Below are positions 9,538 to 17,718 of a stretch of DNA of 62,519 bases, piece by piece. The stretch covers positions 1 through 62,519 of the forward strand of contig JPUP01000093.1 of NCBI GenBank assembly GCA_001321855.1. Direction: 5' to 3'. The translations under genes were made by a program, and so were the position numbers. The notes below the pieces were generated by a model. The model was not told where the DNA came from. It searched no databases and saw nothing but the letters and a program-made list of their open reading frames with translations. The stretch comes from SAR11 cluster bacterium PRT-SC02 (lineage in GTDB: Bacteria; Pseudomonadota; Alphaproteobacteria; Pelagibacterales; Pelagibacteraceae). The first letter of the stretch is position 1; each line of letters begins with the position of its first letter.

Positions 9538-10442
9538 TGTTTGAAAAAATTTGCATTATTGGATGTGGTCTGATCGGATCTTCAATTTTAAGAGATGTAT
9601 ATAACAGCAAAATAAGCAAATCTGTTACAGTTTTTGATAATTCAAGAGAAGTTATAGAAATAATTAAAAAAGAGAATTTATGCAATAATGTCTCAAAAGA
9701 TATTCAATCCGCTGTGAAAAACTCCGATCTTGTGATTATCGCTGTTCCGTTGAGCGCTTATAAAGAGGTCTTATTATCAGCCAAAGACTCATTTAAGAAA
9801 GATGCTATTGTCACTGATACTGGTTCAGTAAAAAAGGAGGTTAATAAAATTTTTAAAAACTTAAACCTAAAGGACGTTTACTGGCTAGCATCTCATCCTA
9901 TTGCGGGAACAGAAGAAAGCGGGCCTAATGCTGGTCTAAAAAATCTATTTCAAAATAGATGGACTATCATTTGTAATGACCAAAACTCAAAAAGAGAAAA
10001 GGTTGAAAAGTTGAAAAAATTTTGGGAATTTTTGGGAAGTAAAGTCAAGTTTATGAGCATAGAGGATCACGATTATATTCTGTCACTCACTAGCCATTTA
10101 CCTCATGCAGTTGCTTATAATATTGTTTTGACAGCAATTAATACTGACGAAAAATTTAAAGATGAAATTATTAAATATAGTGCAGGAGGTTTAAGAGACT
10201 TCACTAGAATTGCTTCATCCGATCCGTTAATGTGGAAAGATATTTTTATTGATAATAGCGAAAATATTTTAAAGATATTGGAACAATTTTCAAAAAATAT
10301 TGATGATTTTAAAAAAGCTATAATTGAAAAAAATGGCGACAAGCTTTTAAAGATGTTTTCTTCTACAAAGATAGTAAGAAAAGAAATTATAAAGGCAGGT
10401 CAAGACGTCAAGTCGCCTGATTTTGGAAGGAAAAAAAATTAA
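9534..10442 (+). CDS. tyrA: Prephenate/arogenate dehydrogenase (TyrA/TyrC family)
   Basis: NAD(P)-dependent oxidative decarboxylation in tyrosine synthesis. The Rossmann motif IIGCGLIGSSILRD is at about 7-20, followed by DLVIIAVPLSAY, TDTGSVKKEV (about 99-108), SHPIAGTEESGPNAG (about 120-134), and the helical domain with SLTSHLPHAVAY and the SAGGLRDFTRIASSDPLMW segment (about 215-233). Length 302 is usual for the stand-alone dehydrogenase without chorismate mutase. Overlap with hisC indicates one operon. The end overlaps the convergent plsC stop by 4 bases. Confidence 0.94.
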   Translation: MMFEKICIIGCGLIGSSILRDVYNSKISKSVTVFDNSREVIEIIKKENLCNNVSKDIQSAVKNSDLVIIAVPLSAYKEVLLSAKDSFKKDAIVTDTGSVKKEVNKIFKNLNLKDVYWLASHPIAGTEESGPNAGLKNLFQNRWTIICNDQNSKREKVEKLKKFWEFLGSKVKFMSIEDHDYILSLTSHLPHAVAYNIVLTAINTDEKFKDEIIKYSAGGLRDFTRIASSDPLMWKDIFIDNSENILKILEQFSKNIDDFKKAIIEKNGDKLLKMFSSTKIVRKEIIKAGQDVKSPDFGRKKN

Positions 10443-11146
10443 TTTAATTTCTCAATTGATGAATAAATTTTAGCTTCTAAATCTTTGATGAATATATTTT
10501 TATCTAATCCTGGTTCTATTGGATCCAAAAATGATATATTAATGTCATAATTAAATTTTAAAAAACTATTTTTTGGCCATACTTTTCCTGTATTTAATGC
10601 TACTGGAACACAAGGTAAATTCAAAGCTTCATAAATTCTACCAGCACCTTTTTTAAATGGTAACCTCTCTCCAAATTTGACTCTAGTTCCTTGAGGGAAT
10701 ATCAACAAAGGTCTATTACTTTTTTCAATATTCTCTTTTATTTTTTGGAAAAAATTCAAATTTTCTTTTGTTGTGGTGTCTCTAATAATTTCAATAGATC
10801 CAATCTTTTTTAAATACCAACCAAATAAAGGTATTTTAAGAAGTTCTTTTTTAAGAATAAAAATAGGGTACTGAAGAGGAGCTTGAAGTATAAATGTTTC
10901 TAGCAATGATTGATGAGCACTCGCAACAAAAAATTTTTTATGTTTTTTGAGGTTTTCTATTCCGGAAAAATTTACTTTAATTCCTAAAACTAACCTTAGT
11001 AAAAAAATTATTTTAAAAGCTAATATTTTTCCACATATTAACGTACTTTTATTTGGTAAAATTAATGTTGGAATAGCTAATATAAAAACTATTACTAAAG
11101 TAGTATAAAATAATATATTAAATAAAAACGATCTAAGAAATAGCAT
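10439..11146 (-). CDS. plsC: 1-acyl-sn-glycerol-3-phosphate acyltransferase
   Basis: Membrane enzyme that makes phosphatidic acid from lysophosphatidate. There is an N-terminal transmembrane segment (about 5-32). The acyltransferase motif I reads SAHQSLLET (about 77-85), an HX4E variant of HX4D seen in some PlsC proteins. Later motifs: GSIEIIRD (about 116), the substrate-binding FPQGTRVKFGER (about 149-160) and PCVPVALNTG. It starts one base inside the lysA stop, so the two are probably cotranscribed. Confidence 0.93.
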   Translation of the reverse strand: MLFLRSFLFNILFYTTLVIVFILAIPTLILPNKSTLICGKILAFKIIFLLRLVLGIKVNFSGIENLKKHKKFFVASAHQSLLETFILQAPLQYPIFILKKELLKIPLFGWYLKKIGSIEIIRDTTTKENLNFFQKIKENIEKSNRPLLIFPQGTRVKFGERLPFKKGAGRIYEALNLPCVPVALNTGKVWPKNSFLKFNYDINISFLDPIEPGLDKNIFIKDLEAKIYSSIEKLN

Positions 11147-12375
11147 TATTGATTAATTAAATTTTTTAGATTTTGTTTCTTTCTTATAATTCTTTTTTTG
11201 GATTTATTAATAATTATCTCAGCTATCAGAGGTTTTGTATTATAATTTGAGGACAAAGAAGCGCCATACGCCCCTACATCAGCAATTGCAACATGATCTG
11301 ATTGGTTTATTTTTTGGTATTTTTTATACTTTATAAATTTACAAGTAGTCTCACAAATTGGTCCAACAAATTCTAACGGTCCATTATTTTTTTTACTATT
11401 TTTTATAACTGGTAAAATATTATGAACAGCATCGTAAAGCGCTGTTCTCATAAAATCATTCATGCCTGCATTAAGAATTGCAAAAGTTTTGTTAGAACCT
11501 TTTTTTAGATATTGTACTTTTGCCACTAGTAATGCAGTATTTCCTATTATTGCTCTTCCAGGCTCAAAAATTATATTACAATTGTATTTCTTTTTAAATT
11601 TTTCAACAAGTTCTGAATAACTTTTTAAATTTAATTTTTGATCATTTTTTTTGTAAGTTATCCCAAAACCACCGCCGAGATCTACAAACTTAAACTTTAT
11701 TTTTGTTTTTTTGATAATTTCCTCCAAAACTTTCAAGGTTTTTTTAAAAGGATTTTCATTTAATATTTGACTACCAATATGCACACTTATTGCGTCAAGT
11801 CTCAAATTCCTAAATTTACTCATTTTTAAACAAAATGAAATTAAATTGGTTTTTGAAAGACCAAATTTATCTTCAGCTTTACCAGTAGAAATTTTCTTAT
11901 GAGTTGGAGCATTAATATCAGGATTTAGCCTTACACCTATAGAGGTTCTTTTTTTAAGTTGACCTGAAATTTTATTAATCAATATGGCCTCATTTTCTGA
12001 CTCTACATTAATTAATAAAATATTTTTTTTTATTGCCAGTCTTATCTCATCTTCAGTTTTACCAACTCCCGAGAAAACAATTTTACTAGGTTTTATGCCT
12101 GATTTAATCGCTTTGAGCAATTCTCCACCTGAAACCACATCTGCACCAGAACCCATCTTTTTTAAAATTTTTAATATTTGAATATTAGAATTTGCTTTTA
12201 CTGAGAAACAAATCAGAGGCTTTGATCTCTTGAAATTATTTAAGAATGATTTGTAATTTTCGACTATGTTTCCCTCAGAATAAAGATAGAATGGAGTAAC
12301 AATCTGAGATGCTAATTTTTTTACGGAGACATTCTCTACAAAAAGATTGTTTTTTTTATATCTTATATTGGACAT
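11146..12375 (-). CDS. lysA: Diaminopimelate decarboxylase
   Basis: Last step of lysine synthesis: meso-diaminopimelate to lysine. PLP alanine-racemase-type barrel with the Schiff-base lysine in ICFSVKANSN (about 55-64), GVRLNPDINAPTHKKISTG (about 147-165), DAISVHIGSQI, FVDLGGGFGI (about 229-238), FEPGRAIIGN (about 270-279) and the C-terminal GPICETTCKF plus ADVGAYGASLSSNYN. Length 409 is normal. The gene lies downstream of argH and a small lipoprotein, the usual alphaproteobacterial neighbourhood. Confidence 0.96.
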   Translation of the reverse strand: MSNIRYKKNNLFVENVSVKKLASQIVTPFYLYSEGNIVENYKSFLNNFKRSKPLICFSVKANSNIQILKILKKMGSGADVVSGGELLKAIKSGIKPSKIVFSGVGKTEDEIRLAIKKNILLINVESENEAILINKISGQLKKRTSIGVRLNPDINAPTHKKISTGKAEDKFGLSKTNLISFCLKMSKFRNLRLDAISVHIGSQILNENPFKKTLKVLEEIIKKTKIKFKFVDLGGGFGITYKKNDQKLNLKSYSELVEKFKKKYNCNIIFEPGRAIIGNTALLVAKVQYLKKGSNKTFAILNAGMNDFMRTALYDAVHNILPVIKNSKKNNGPLEFVGPICETTCKFIKYKKYQKINQSDHVAIADVGAYGASLSSNYNTKPLIAEIIINKSKKRIIRKKQNLKNLINQ

Positions 12376-12380
12376 ATCTT

Positions 12381-12491
12381 TTAAATTACTTTAGTGAAAT
12401 TACTTATTGAACCTTGGTATTTTGGTTCAGATTTTTTCCCACAAGATGAAAATAACATCACAATTACTACAAAAGACAAAAACAATTTCAT
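12381..12491 (-). CDS. Small lipoprotein (LptM/YifL-like position)
   Basis: A 36-residue ORF too short for the track. Its ATG overlaps the argH stop as ATGA and it ends 5 bases before lysA. MKLFLSFVVIVMLFSSCG is a signal peptide with a lipobox-like FSSC, followed by KKSEPKYQG. A tiny lipoprotein between argH and lysA with a GxKxPxxxP-like start is the context of LptM/YifL, described as a helper in LptD maturation. This version is poor in the proline motif, so orthology is inferred from position. Confidence 0.8.
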   Translation of the reverse strand: MKLFLSFVVIVMLFSSCGKKSEPKYQGSISNFTKVI

Positions 12492-13876
12492 TTGAGCTCC
12501 TTTTTATATTTTTTTATCATATTTTTTACATTTTTTTCAGATGTACCACCAAAAGAATTTTTAGAATTCATTGAATTTTTTACATCAAAAATTTTTAAAA
12601 CACTTATATTTAAATCTTTATAAAATCTTTTTATTTCATTCAATGTAAGTTCATCTAAATTTTTTCTATTTTTTTCTGCGTAGTTTACTATTTTTGATGA
12701 GATTTTATAGGCTTCTCTAAAAGATAAATTTTTTTCTTTTACTAAATAATCTGCAAAATCTGTAGCTGTTGTATAACCACTTTTTGCCATTTCAAACATT
12801 CTTTTTTTGTTTGGCTTAATATTTTTTATTAATTCGTTACTCATTATTAGAGTATCTTTTAATGTATCAAATCCATCAAACACTAAAGCCTTATCATCTT
12901 GTAAATCTTTGAAATAAGAAATTGGAAGTCCTTTCATTATCGTTAAAATTGAATTAAGTTTTCCGTAATTTATTCCTGTTCTTCCCCTTATAAGTTCAGC
13001 TGGATCTGGATTTTTTTTTTGAGGCATAATTGATGAACCCGTCAGCATTTGATCGCTAAAACTAATTAATTGATAAGCATCAGAATTTAATATTATAAAG
13101 TCTTCAGCCAATCTAGATAAATGCATTGCACATACCGCACATACATAAAGAAAATCTATAGCAAAATCCCTATCAGAAACAGTATCTATTGAGTTATTGG
13201 TTGGCTTTTTAAAACCTAATTTTTTTGATGTAAAATTTCTGTCTATTTTGTAAGACGTGCCAGATAAGGCGGCCGCTCCAAGAGGAGACTCGTCGATAAG
13301 ATTTAAATTATTTAAAAATCTTTGATTATCTCTTTTGAACATTTCGTAATAAGCTAATAAATAATGAGCAAAAGAAATTGGCTGAGCATTTTTAAGATGA
13401 GTAAAACCAGGCATGACAGTTTCTGTATTCTTCTCCGCTTTAATAATTATATTTTTCATTAAAGAGTTGAGCTCATTAATTAAAATTAAAGTTGATTCTT
13501 TTACCCATAGCTTAAAATCTGTAACTACTTGGTCATTTCTTGATCTCGCGGTATGCATATATCCCGCTGAGTTACCAATTATATCATGCAATTTTTTTTC
13601 AATATTTAAGTGTATATCCTCGAATTTTTCTCTAAAAATAAATTTACCTTTTTGAATTTGATTTTTAATTTTATCTAATCCCTTAATTATTTTCATTCCT
13701 TCTTTAGCTGGTATGATTTTATTTTTTATTAACATCTGAGTGTGCACTTTCGAAGCAAATATATCTTGTTCGTATAGTCTCTTATCTATCTTTATGGAAG
13801 ACCCAATTCTTTGAAATGACTTAGAAGTTGAACTTTTAAATCTGTTTGACCAAACTGTCTTATTTTTATTTGTCAT
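12488..13876 (-). CDS. argH: Argininosuccinate lyase
   Basis: Splits argininosuccinate into arginine and fumarate. The fumarase/aspartase superfamily signature GSSIMPQKKNPDPAEL (about 280-295) includes the catalytic serine loop; other motifs are HTARSRNDQV (about 103-112), MPGFTHLKNAQPISFAHY (about 153-170), and DESPLGAAALSGT. The 462-residue length is typical. It is divergent from the TlpA-like gene 28 bases away and heads the argH-lipoprotein-lysA-plsC run. Confidence 0.97.
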   Translation of the reverse strand: MTNKNKTVWSNRFKSSTSKSFQRIGSSIKIDKRLYEQDIFASKVHTQMLIKNKIIPAKEGMKIIKGLDKIKNQIQKGKFIFREKFEDIHLNIEKKLHDIIGNSAGYMHTARSRNDQVVTDFKLWVKESTLILINELNSLMKNIIIKAEKNTETVMPGFTHLKNAQPISFAHYLLAYYEMFKRDNQRFLNNLNLIDESPLGAAALSGTSYKIDRNFTSKKLGFKKPTNNSIDTVSDRDFAIDFLYVCAVCAMHLSRLAEDFIILNSDAYQLISFSDQMLTGSSIMPQKKNPDPAELIRGRTGINYGKLNSILTIMKGLPISYFKDLQDDKALVFDGFDTLKDTLIMSNELIKNIKPNKKRMFEMAKSGYTTATDFADYLVKEKNLSFREAYKISSKIVNYAEKNRKNLDELTLNEIKRFYKDLNISVLKIFDVKNSMNSKNSFGGTSEKNVKNMIKKYKKELK

Positions 13877-13904
13877 AATTTATGTTACTTTAATTTAAAT
13901 TAAT

Positions 13905-14435
13905 ATGCAGATTAGTAAATCTATTAAACTCTATACTCACATTATTATTACTATTTTTTTTGTGAATAAAGTCTTAGCATCTGAAACCTTTTCAAAAAAT
14001 TTGATTATTCACGAAAATCCAAAAATTTTGTCTAAAGTAGAATTTAAAAACCTTAATCTACAAGACGTAGATTTAGCCAAAAATAAAGGCAAGATCATGA
14101 TACTCAATTTTTGGGCAACCTGGTGTGCTCCATGTAAAAAAGAGATGCCTTCCTTAGATAAGCTATCTTTATACTTTAAAGAAAAGATAATTATATACCC
14201 AATTAACATGGAAAAACCCAATAGAGAAAAAACAATAAAATTTTTTAAAGATTTAAAAATCGAAAGTCTAAAAATTTACTTCGATCCAGATTTTAAATTA
14301 GCCAAGAAGTTTAAAATGAGAGGTTTACCGACAACTATTTTAATTGATAAAAATGGAATGGAATTTGGTAGAATTATTGGAGAATTTAACTTTGAAGATG
14401 AAAAGTTCAAAAAAATTCTTCAAGGAAAGATCTAG
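13905..14435 (+). CDS. TlpA-family thiol:disulfide oxidoreductase, secreted
   Basis: Thioredoxin fold with an N-terminal hydrophobic signal/anchor (about 9-26, THIIITIFFVNKVLAS). The active site WATWCAPCKKEMPSLD (about 68-83) has the CAPC pair, and the cis-proline region is MRGLPTTILIDKNG (about 141-154). Known family members reduce periplasmic disulfides, for instance for cytochrome c maturation. Placement next to argH is a familiar alphaproteobacterial arrangement. Its 3' end overlaps the convergent HIG1-like gene by 4 bases. Confidence 0.92.
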   Translation: MQISKSIKLYTHIIITIFFVNKVLASETFSKNLIIHENPKILSKVEFKNLNLQDVDLAKNKGKIMILNFWATWCAPCKKEMPSLDKLSLYFKEKIIIYPINMEKPNREKTIKFFKDLKIESLKIYFDPDFKLAKKFKMRGLPTTILIDKNGMEFGRIIGEFNFEDEKFKKILQGKI

Positions 14436-14632
14436 TCTTTAAAAAAGTAAGCTAACATGACCAGAACAATTATAGCTATAAATTGAAGCAATACTCTAAG
14501 CTGCATTAGTTTGTTTGAATATTTTTTACTGGTGTTACCTCCTTTAAATAAAGTATAAATACCTAGAAGTAAAACAATGGCTACAGCACCTAACAAACTA
14601 AAACCTATAAAATTGAAAATTAATTCAGACAT
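14432..14632 (-). CDS. Twin-transmembrane HIG1-like protein
   Basis: From the ATG at 14632 the protein has 66 residues (MSELIFNFIGFSLL...). I prefer this start over the track's (14656) because AAAGGA precedes it by 7 bases and the longer form would overlap the divergent esterase start. Two membrane helices flank a short KGGNTSKKYSNKLMQLRVLLQ loop (cut as KGGNTSKKYSNK and LMQLRVLLQ). The xxKYSNKLMQLRVLLQ segment resembles the HIG_1 domain, whose mitochondrial members associate with respiratory complexes III/IV. Its bacterial role is not settled. Confidence 0.82.
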   Translation of the reverse strand: MSELIFNFIGFSLLGAVAIVLLLGIYTLFKGGNTSKKYSNKLMQLRVLLQFIAIIVLVMLAYFFKD

Positions 14633-14647
14633 ATATATTCCTTTATC

Positions 14648-15304
14648 ATGAGCCACTCACTTAACACAACAATTATAAAACCAATTTCTAATCAAAAACC
14701 TAAAAATGCAGTTATACTTTGTCACGGCTATGGAGGTGATGGTAAAGATATATCGATCCTTGCTAATTACTGGAAAAATTTTTTGCCAGATACTGTTTTT
14801 ATTTGTCCTGATGCACCAGAAACATGTTCCGTAAATCCATCAGGTTTTCAATGGTTTGATTTAACAAGTGACTCTGCAGATCAGATTTTAACTCAATCAA
14901 TTGTCGCTGAACTAAAATTAAATAAATTCATTGACGAAGTTAAGGAAAGCTACAATTTAGAGTCTGACAAAATCTCTCTTTGTGGATTTAGCCAAGGATC
15001 AATGATTTCGTTACAAACTGGTATTAAGAGAAAAGATAAGATTAATTCAATTATAAGCTATTCAGGAAAAATTATTAATATTGAACATTTAAAAAATAAT
15101 ATAATTTCAAGGCCAGCAATTATATTAATGCATGGAGATAAAGACTCTGTCGTTGCAATTAATTTTTTTTTAGAGGCTAAAGAATTTTTTAAAAATAATA
15201 GCTACGAGATACAATCTAAAATTTTCAATAATTGTGAACACAGAATACCCCAGGAAGGCTCGAGTTTAGGCTTAAATTTTGTTAAAAAAAATTTATATCA
15301 GTAG
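14648..15304 (+). CDS. Carboxylesterase/phospholipase-type alpha/beta hydrolase
   Basis: A 218-residue serine hydrolase of the YpfH/carboxylesterase 2 family. LCHGYGGDGKDI (about 24-35) forms the oxyanion region, the nucleophile is in SLCGFSQGSMISL (about 111-123), the acid in LMHGDKDSVV (about 160-169) and the histidine in NCEHRIPQEG (about 196-205). No signal peptide is visible, so it is probably cytoplasmic. The natural ester substrate cannot be deduced from sequence. Confidence 0.9.
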   Translation: MSHSLNTTIIKPISNQKPKNAVILCHGYGGDGKDISILANYWKNFLPDTVFICPDAPETCSVNPSGFQWFDLTSDSADQILTQSIVAELKLNKFIDEVKESYNLESDKISLCGFSQGSMISLQTGIKRKDKINSIISYSGKIINIEHLKNNIISRPAIILMHGDKDSVVAINFFLEAKEFFKNNSYEIQSKIFNNCEHRIPQEGSSLGLNFVKKNLYQ

Positions 15305-15362
15305 TAACAAGTGATACATTTTATATCTTGATAATATTTTTACTTTCAGTTAACTTTTAAAA

Positions 15363-15932
15363 ATGATTATATCTTCTTCAGAAAAAGTTCCACTCGAAAA
15401 GTGTCCTGCGCTTGTATTGAATGCTGATTTTAGACCGCTAAGTTATTATCCATTATCAATCTGGTGTTGGCAGGATGCTGTAAAATCTGTTTTTCTTAAC
15501 AGAGTAAGTATTGTATCAAATTATAAAAGAAAAATAAGAAGTCCCTCATTTGAAATGAATTTACCAAGTGTTATAGCTTTAAAAAATTTTATAAAGCCAT
15601 CAGAAAATCCAAACTTCACAAGATTTAATGTTTTCTTAAGAGACAAATTTGCATGTCAATACTGTGGAGCAAAAAAAGATTTAACATTCGATCATTTACT
15701 ACCTAAATCTAAAGGAGGTTTAACTGATTGGGAAAACGTTGTGACTGCTTGTTCAACTTGCAATGTTAAGAAGGGCGGTAAGCTTTATGAAAAAAGTGGT
15801 ATGAGATTGTTTTCTAAACCTTATATCCCAACAGTTGACGATTTGCATAAAAATGGAAGAAATTTCCCTCCAAATTATCTGCATGAAAGTTGGATGGATT
15901 ATTTATATTGGGATATTGAATTAGAGCCTTAA
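15363..15932 (+). CDS. HNH endonuclease domain protein
   Basis: A 189-residue protein of a widespread alphaproteobacterial type. Zinc-binding CQYCGAKKDLTFDHLLPKS (about 98-116) and CSTCNVKKGG (about 130-139) form the HNH motif with paired CxxC. The N-terminal LVLNADFRPLSYYPLSIWCWQDAV (split: LVLNADFRPLSYYPLS, IWCWQDAVKSV) is typical of this stand-alone family, which is chromosomal and not linked to a phage or restriction system here. Its role is unknown. A 57-base gap separates it from the esterase. Confidence 0.88.
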   Translation: MIISSSEKVPLEKCPALVLNADFRPLSYYPLSIWCWQDAVKSVFLNRVSIVSNYKRKIRSPSFEMNLPSVIALKNFIKPSENPNFTRFNVFLRDKFACQYCGAKKDLTFDHLLPKSKGGLTDWENVVTACSTCNVKKGGKLYEKSGMRLFSKPYIPTVDDLHKNGRNFPPNYLHESWMDYLYWDIELEP

Positions 15933-16466
15933 TTAAATTTTTTCAGAAATCGTTATTGCTATCCGAGAGGATGTTTTAATTACTTTATCTAAAACACCAT
16001 ACAATCCTTTTTTAGTTGCACCCTGATCATAAGCAATATCTTTATGATGCAATTCATCATCTCTAAACTTCATAATCTTTTTTTTTAGATCTTTTTCATC
16101 TTCACCTAATTTATAAGTTTGATCTTTATAATGTTGATCAATCACCTCTTCTACCGAGGCTGTACAGAGCATAGCTGCTTTTTTACCAAGCATTGCAGTT
16201 CCAAAACCCAAAGTGACTCCTAACAAATCCCACATCGGTAATAATTTTGTAGGTTTGATATTTCTTTTTTTTATCTGATCTTTAAAAAATTCGTAGTGCT
16301 CTTTTTCATGTTCCTTCATTTCCTCAATTTTTCTTTTTAAATCTTCATCTTGTTTAAATGTTTTTAAAGCTAAAAGTTGACCTTCGTATATTTTTATTGC
16401 CCCTCTCTCACCTGCATGGTCTACTCTGATTATTTCTTCTAAATATTTTTTATTTGTTTTTTTCAT
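15933..16466 (-). CDS. coq7: Coq7-type demethoxyubiquinone hydroxylase
   Basis: Di-iron monooxygenase of late ubiquinone synthesis. Carboxylate/histidine ligand motifs: IRVDHAGERGAIKIYEGQ (about 13-30), EHEKEHYEFF (about 51-60), EEVIDQHYKDQ (about 106-116) and RDDELHHKDIAYD (about 134-146), matching the ExxH repeats of Coq7. The 177-residue length is normal. It overlaps the dsbB 3' end by 17 bases. Confidence 0.94.
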   Translation of the reverse strand: MKKTNKKYLEEIIRVDHAGERGAIKIYEGQLLALKTFKQDEDLKRKIEEMKEHEKEHYEFFKDQIKKRNIKPTKLLPMWDLLGVTLGFGTAMLGKKAAMLCTASVEEVIDQHYKDQTYKLGEDEKDLKKKIMKFRDDELHHKDIAYDQGATKKGLYGVLDKVIKTSSRIAITISEKI

Positions 16467-16935
16467 AATTTATGTAATTTTTTACTATTATAGCACTTAA
16501 GGCAATTGATATAATTGTATTTATTGTAGCAAGTGAAATGCCAAATATTGAAAAAGTAACGTCTTTGCAACTAATTTTATTATTTTCTAGTTGTCTTAGA
16601 AGATCCTCTTTAGTTCCTTCTAAGGACTTATCACCTATATCGCAAACGAAAGGCTCTTTAAAAATATTTTGTTCAACCCCAACATGATAAATAGACAAAA
16701 TTGCACTCAAAATAAAAATAACAGACAATAAAAGCAAAACTGGTTTTTCAAATCTTTTAATAAAGAGTATCAAAGCTATAAAAATTATTGCAAGAATATA
16801 TGGCACTCTTTGCATTAAGCATAAACTACATGGCAAATGCCCAAGAACATGTTCAATAAAGTAGGCAACCGATAACGCTATAAAACTGAAAAATAAAATA
16901 CCTTTAAAGAGAAATCTCTTTTTAATCTCAATCAT
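16450..16935 (-). CDS. dsbB: Disulfide bond formation protein DsbB-like
   Basis: Inner-membrane quinone-dependent oxidase that recharges DsbA. Four predicted transmembrane helices in 161 residues. The first redox pair is in HLPCSLCLMQRVPY (about 33-46, CxxC) and the second pair in the periplasmic loop (FVCDIGD and NKISCKD, about 99-122). It lies in an overlapping run with the DedA-like gene and coq7. No dsbA is in the window. Confidence 0.9.
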   Translation of the reverse strand: MIEIKKRFLFKGILFFSFIALSVAYFIEHVLGHLPCSLCLMQRVPYILAIIFIALILFIKRFEKPVLLLLSVIFILSAILSIYHVGVEQNIFKEPFVCDIGDKSLEGTKEDLLRQLENNKISCKDVTFSIFGISLATINTIISIALSAIIVKNYINYEKNK

Positions 16936-17531
16936 GATCTAAATAAAAAGTAAAAACTAACAGCAACTAAAATTACAATTAAACCGATAAGAGTAAACCA
17001 GAAAGCCCCCTTCTTTTCAATAAATAATCCAAATTTTTTCCCAAATAAATAAGTAAAATAAGAAACCAATAAAAAACGTAATCCTCTAGTAAATAAACAA
17101 ATAAAGAAAAATACAATAATATTAAAATTAATTATACCGCTTGTAATTGTAAATACTTTAAAAGGTAAAGGAGTAAAACCAGCGAGAAACATTATTCCAA
17201 GCCATAAGAAAAATCCTCCTTTTGAAGACATCTTGTTTTGTACTTCAAAGACTTTTTCTTCGTATCCATAAAATTCAATTACCACCATCGCGATATCTAA
17301 AAAAAATACACCTAACATATAACCAAATAATCCTCCTAAAACTGAACCAGTGGTAGCGATAACAAAAATTTTTAAATAATCATCTCTTTTTGCTACAACC
17401 ATTGGAATAATCATTAAATCGGGAGGTACCGGAAAGAAGAAGCTTTCTATAAATGCTACAAAACCTAATAAAGGCTTTGAAAATTTATGTCTAGCAAGCT
17501 CAACACATCTGTCGTATAACTTTTTCAACAT
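16932..17531 (-). CDS. YqaA/DedA-type membrane protein
   Basis: SNARE-associated/VTT-domain protein with several membrane helices. Motifs FVAFIESFFFPVPPDLMIIPMVV (described as FVAFIESFFFPVPPDLM) and LGGLFGYMLGVF plus GFTPLPFKVFTITSGIINF are typical of YqaA. I take the ATG at 17531 (MLKKLYDRCVELA) over the track's ATG at 17546. Its start codon then lies on the CATG palindrome shared with the divergent small membrane ORF. DedA proteins are linked to lipid carrier transport and proton-motive force; the function of this one is not fixed. It overlaps dsbB by 4 bases. Confidence 0.85.
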   Translation of the reverse strand: MLKKLYDRCVELARHKFSKPLLGFVAFIESFFFPVPPDLMIIPMVVAKRDDYLKIFVIATTGSVLGGLFGYMLGVFFLDIAMVVIEFYGYEEKVFEVQNKMSSKGGFFLWLGIMFLAGFTPLPFKVFTITSGIINFNIIVFFFICLFTRGLRFLLVSYFTYLFGKKFGLFIEKKGAFWFTLIGLIVILVAVSFYFLFRS

Positions 17532-17718
17532 GAATTTAAAATGCACAATACTTAAGTACCTTGCAAGTTTAATATTATCACCAATTGCAATTTACGCTGT
17601 GCTTTATATAGCTAAATTTTTTGGTGCAAATTACGATTTTTCTCATGGTGAAACATTTATTATTTGGTTATTGATGGCAATTTTGATATCTAACTCTGTA
17701 ACGTGGAGAAGTAAATGA
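17530..17718 (+). CDS. Small two-helix membrane protein, unknown
   Basis: A 62-residue protein with two hydrophobic segments (about 9-30 and 44-57) around a short polar stretch (GANYDFSHGET). I do not recognise a family. It ends ATGA-overlapping the next gene, so it is translationally coupled to the winged-helix protein. Its ATG overlaps the start codon of the divergent YqaA gene on the opposite strand, leaving no room for conventional upstream signals for both. Confidence 0.65.
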   Translation: MNLKCTILKYLASLILSPIAIYAVLYIAKFFGANYDFSHGETFIIWLLMAILISNSVTWRSK

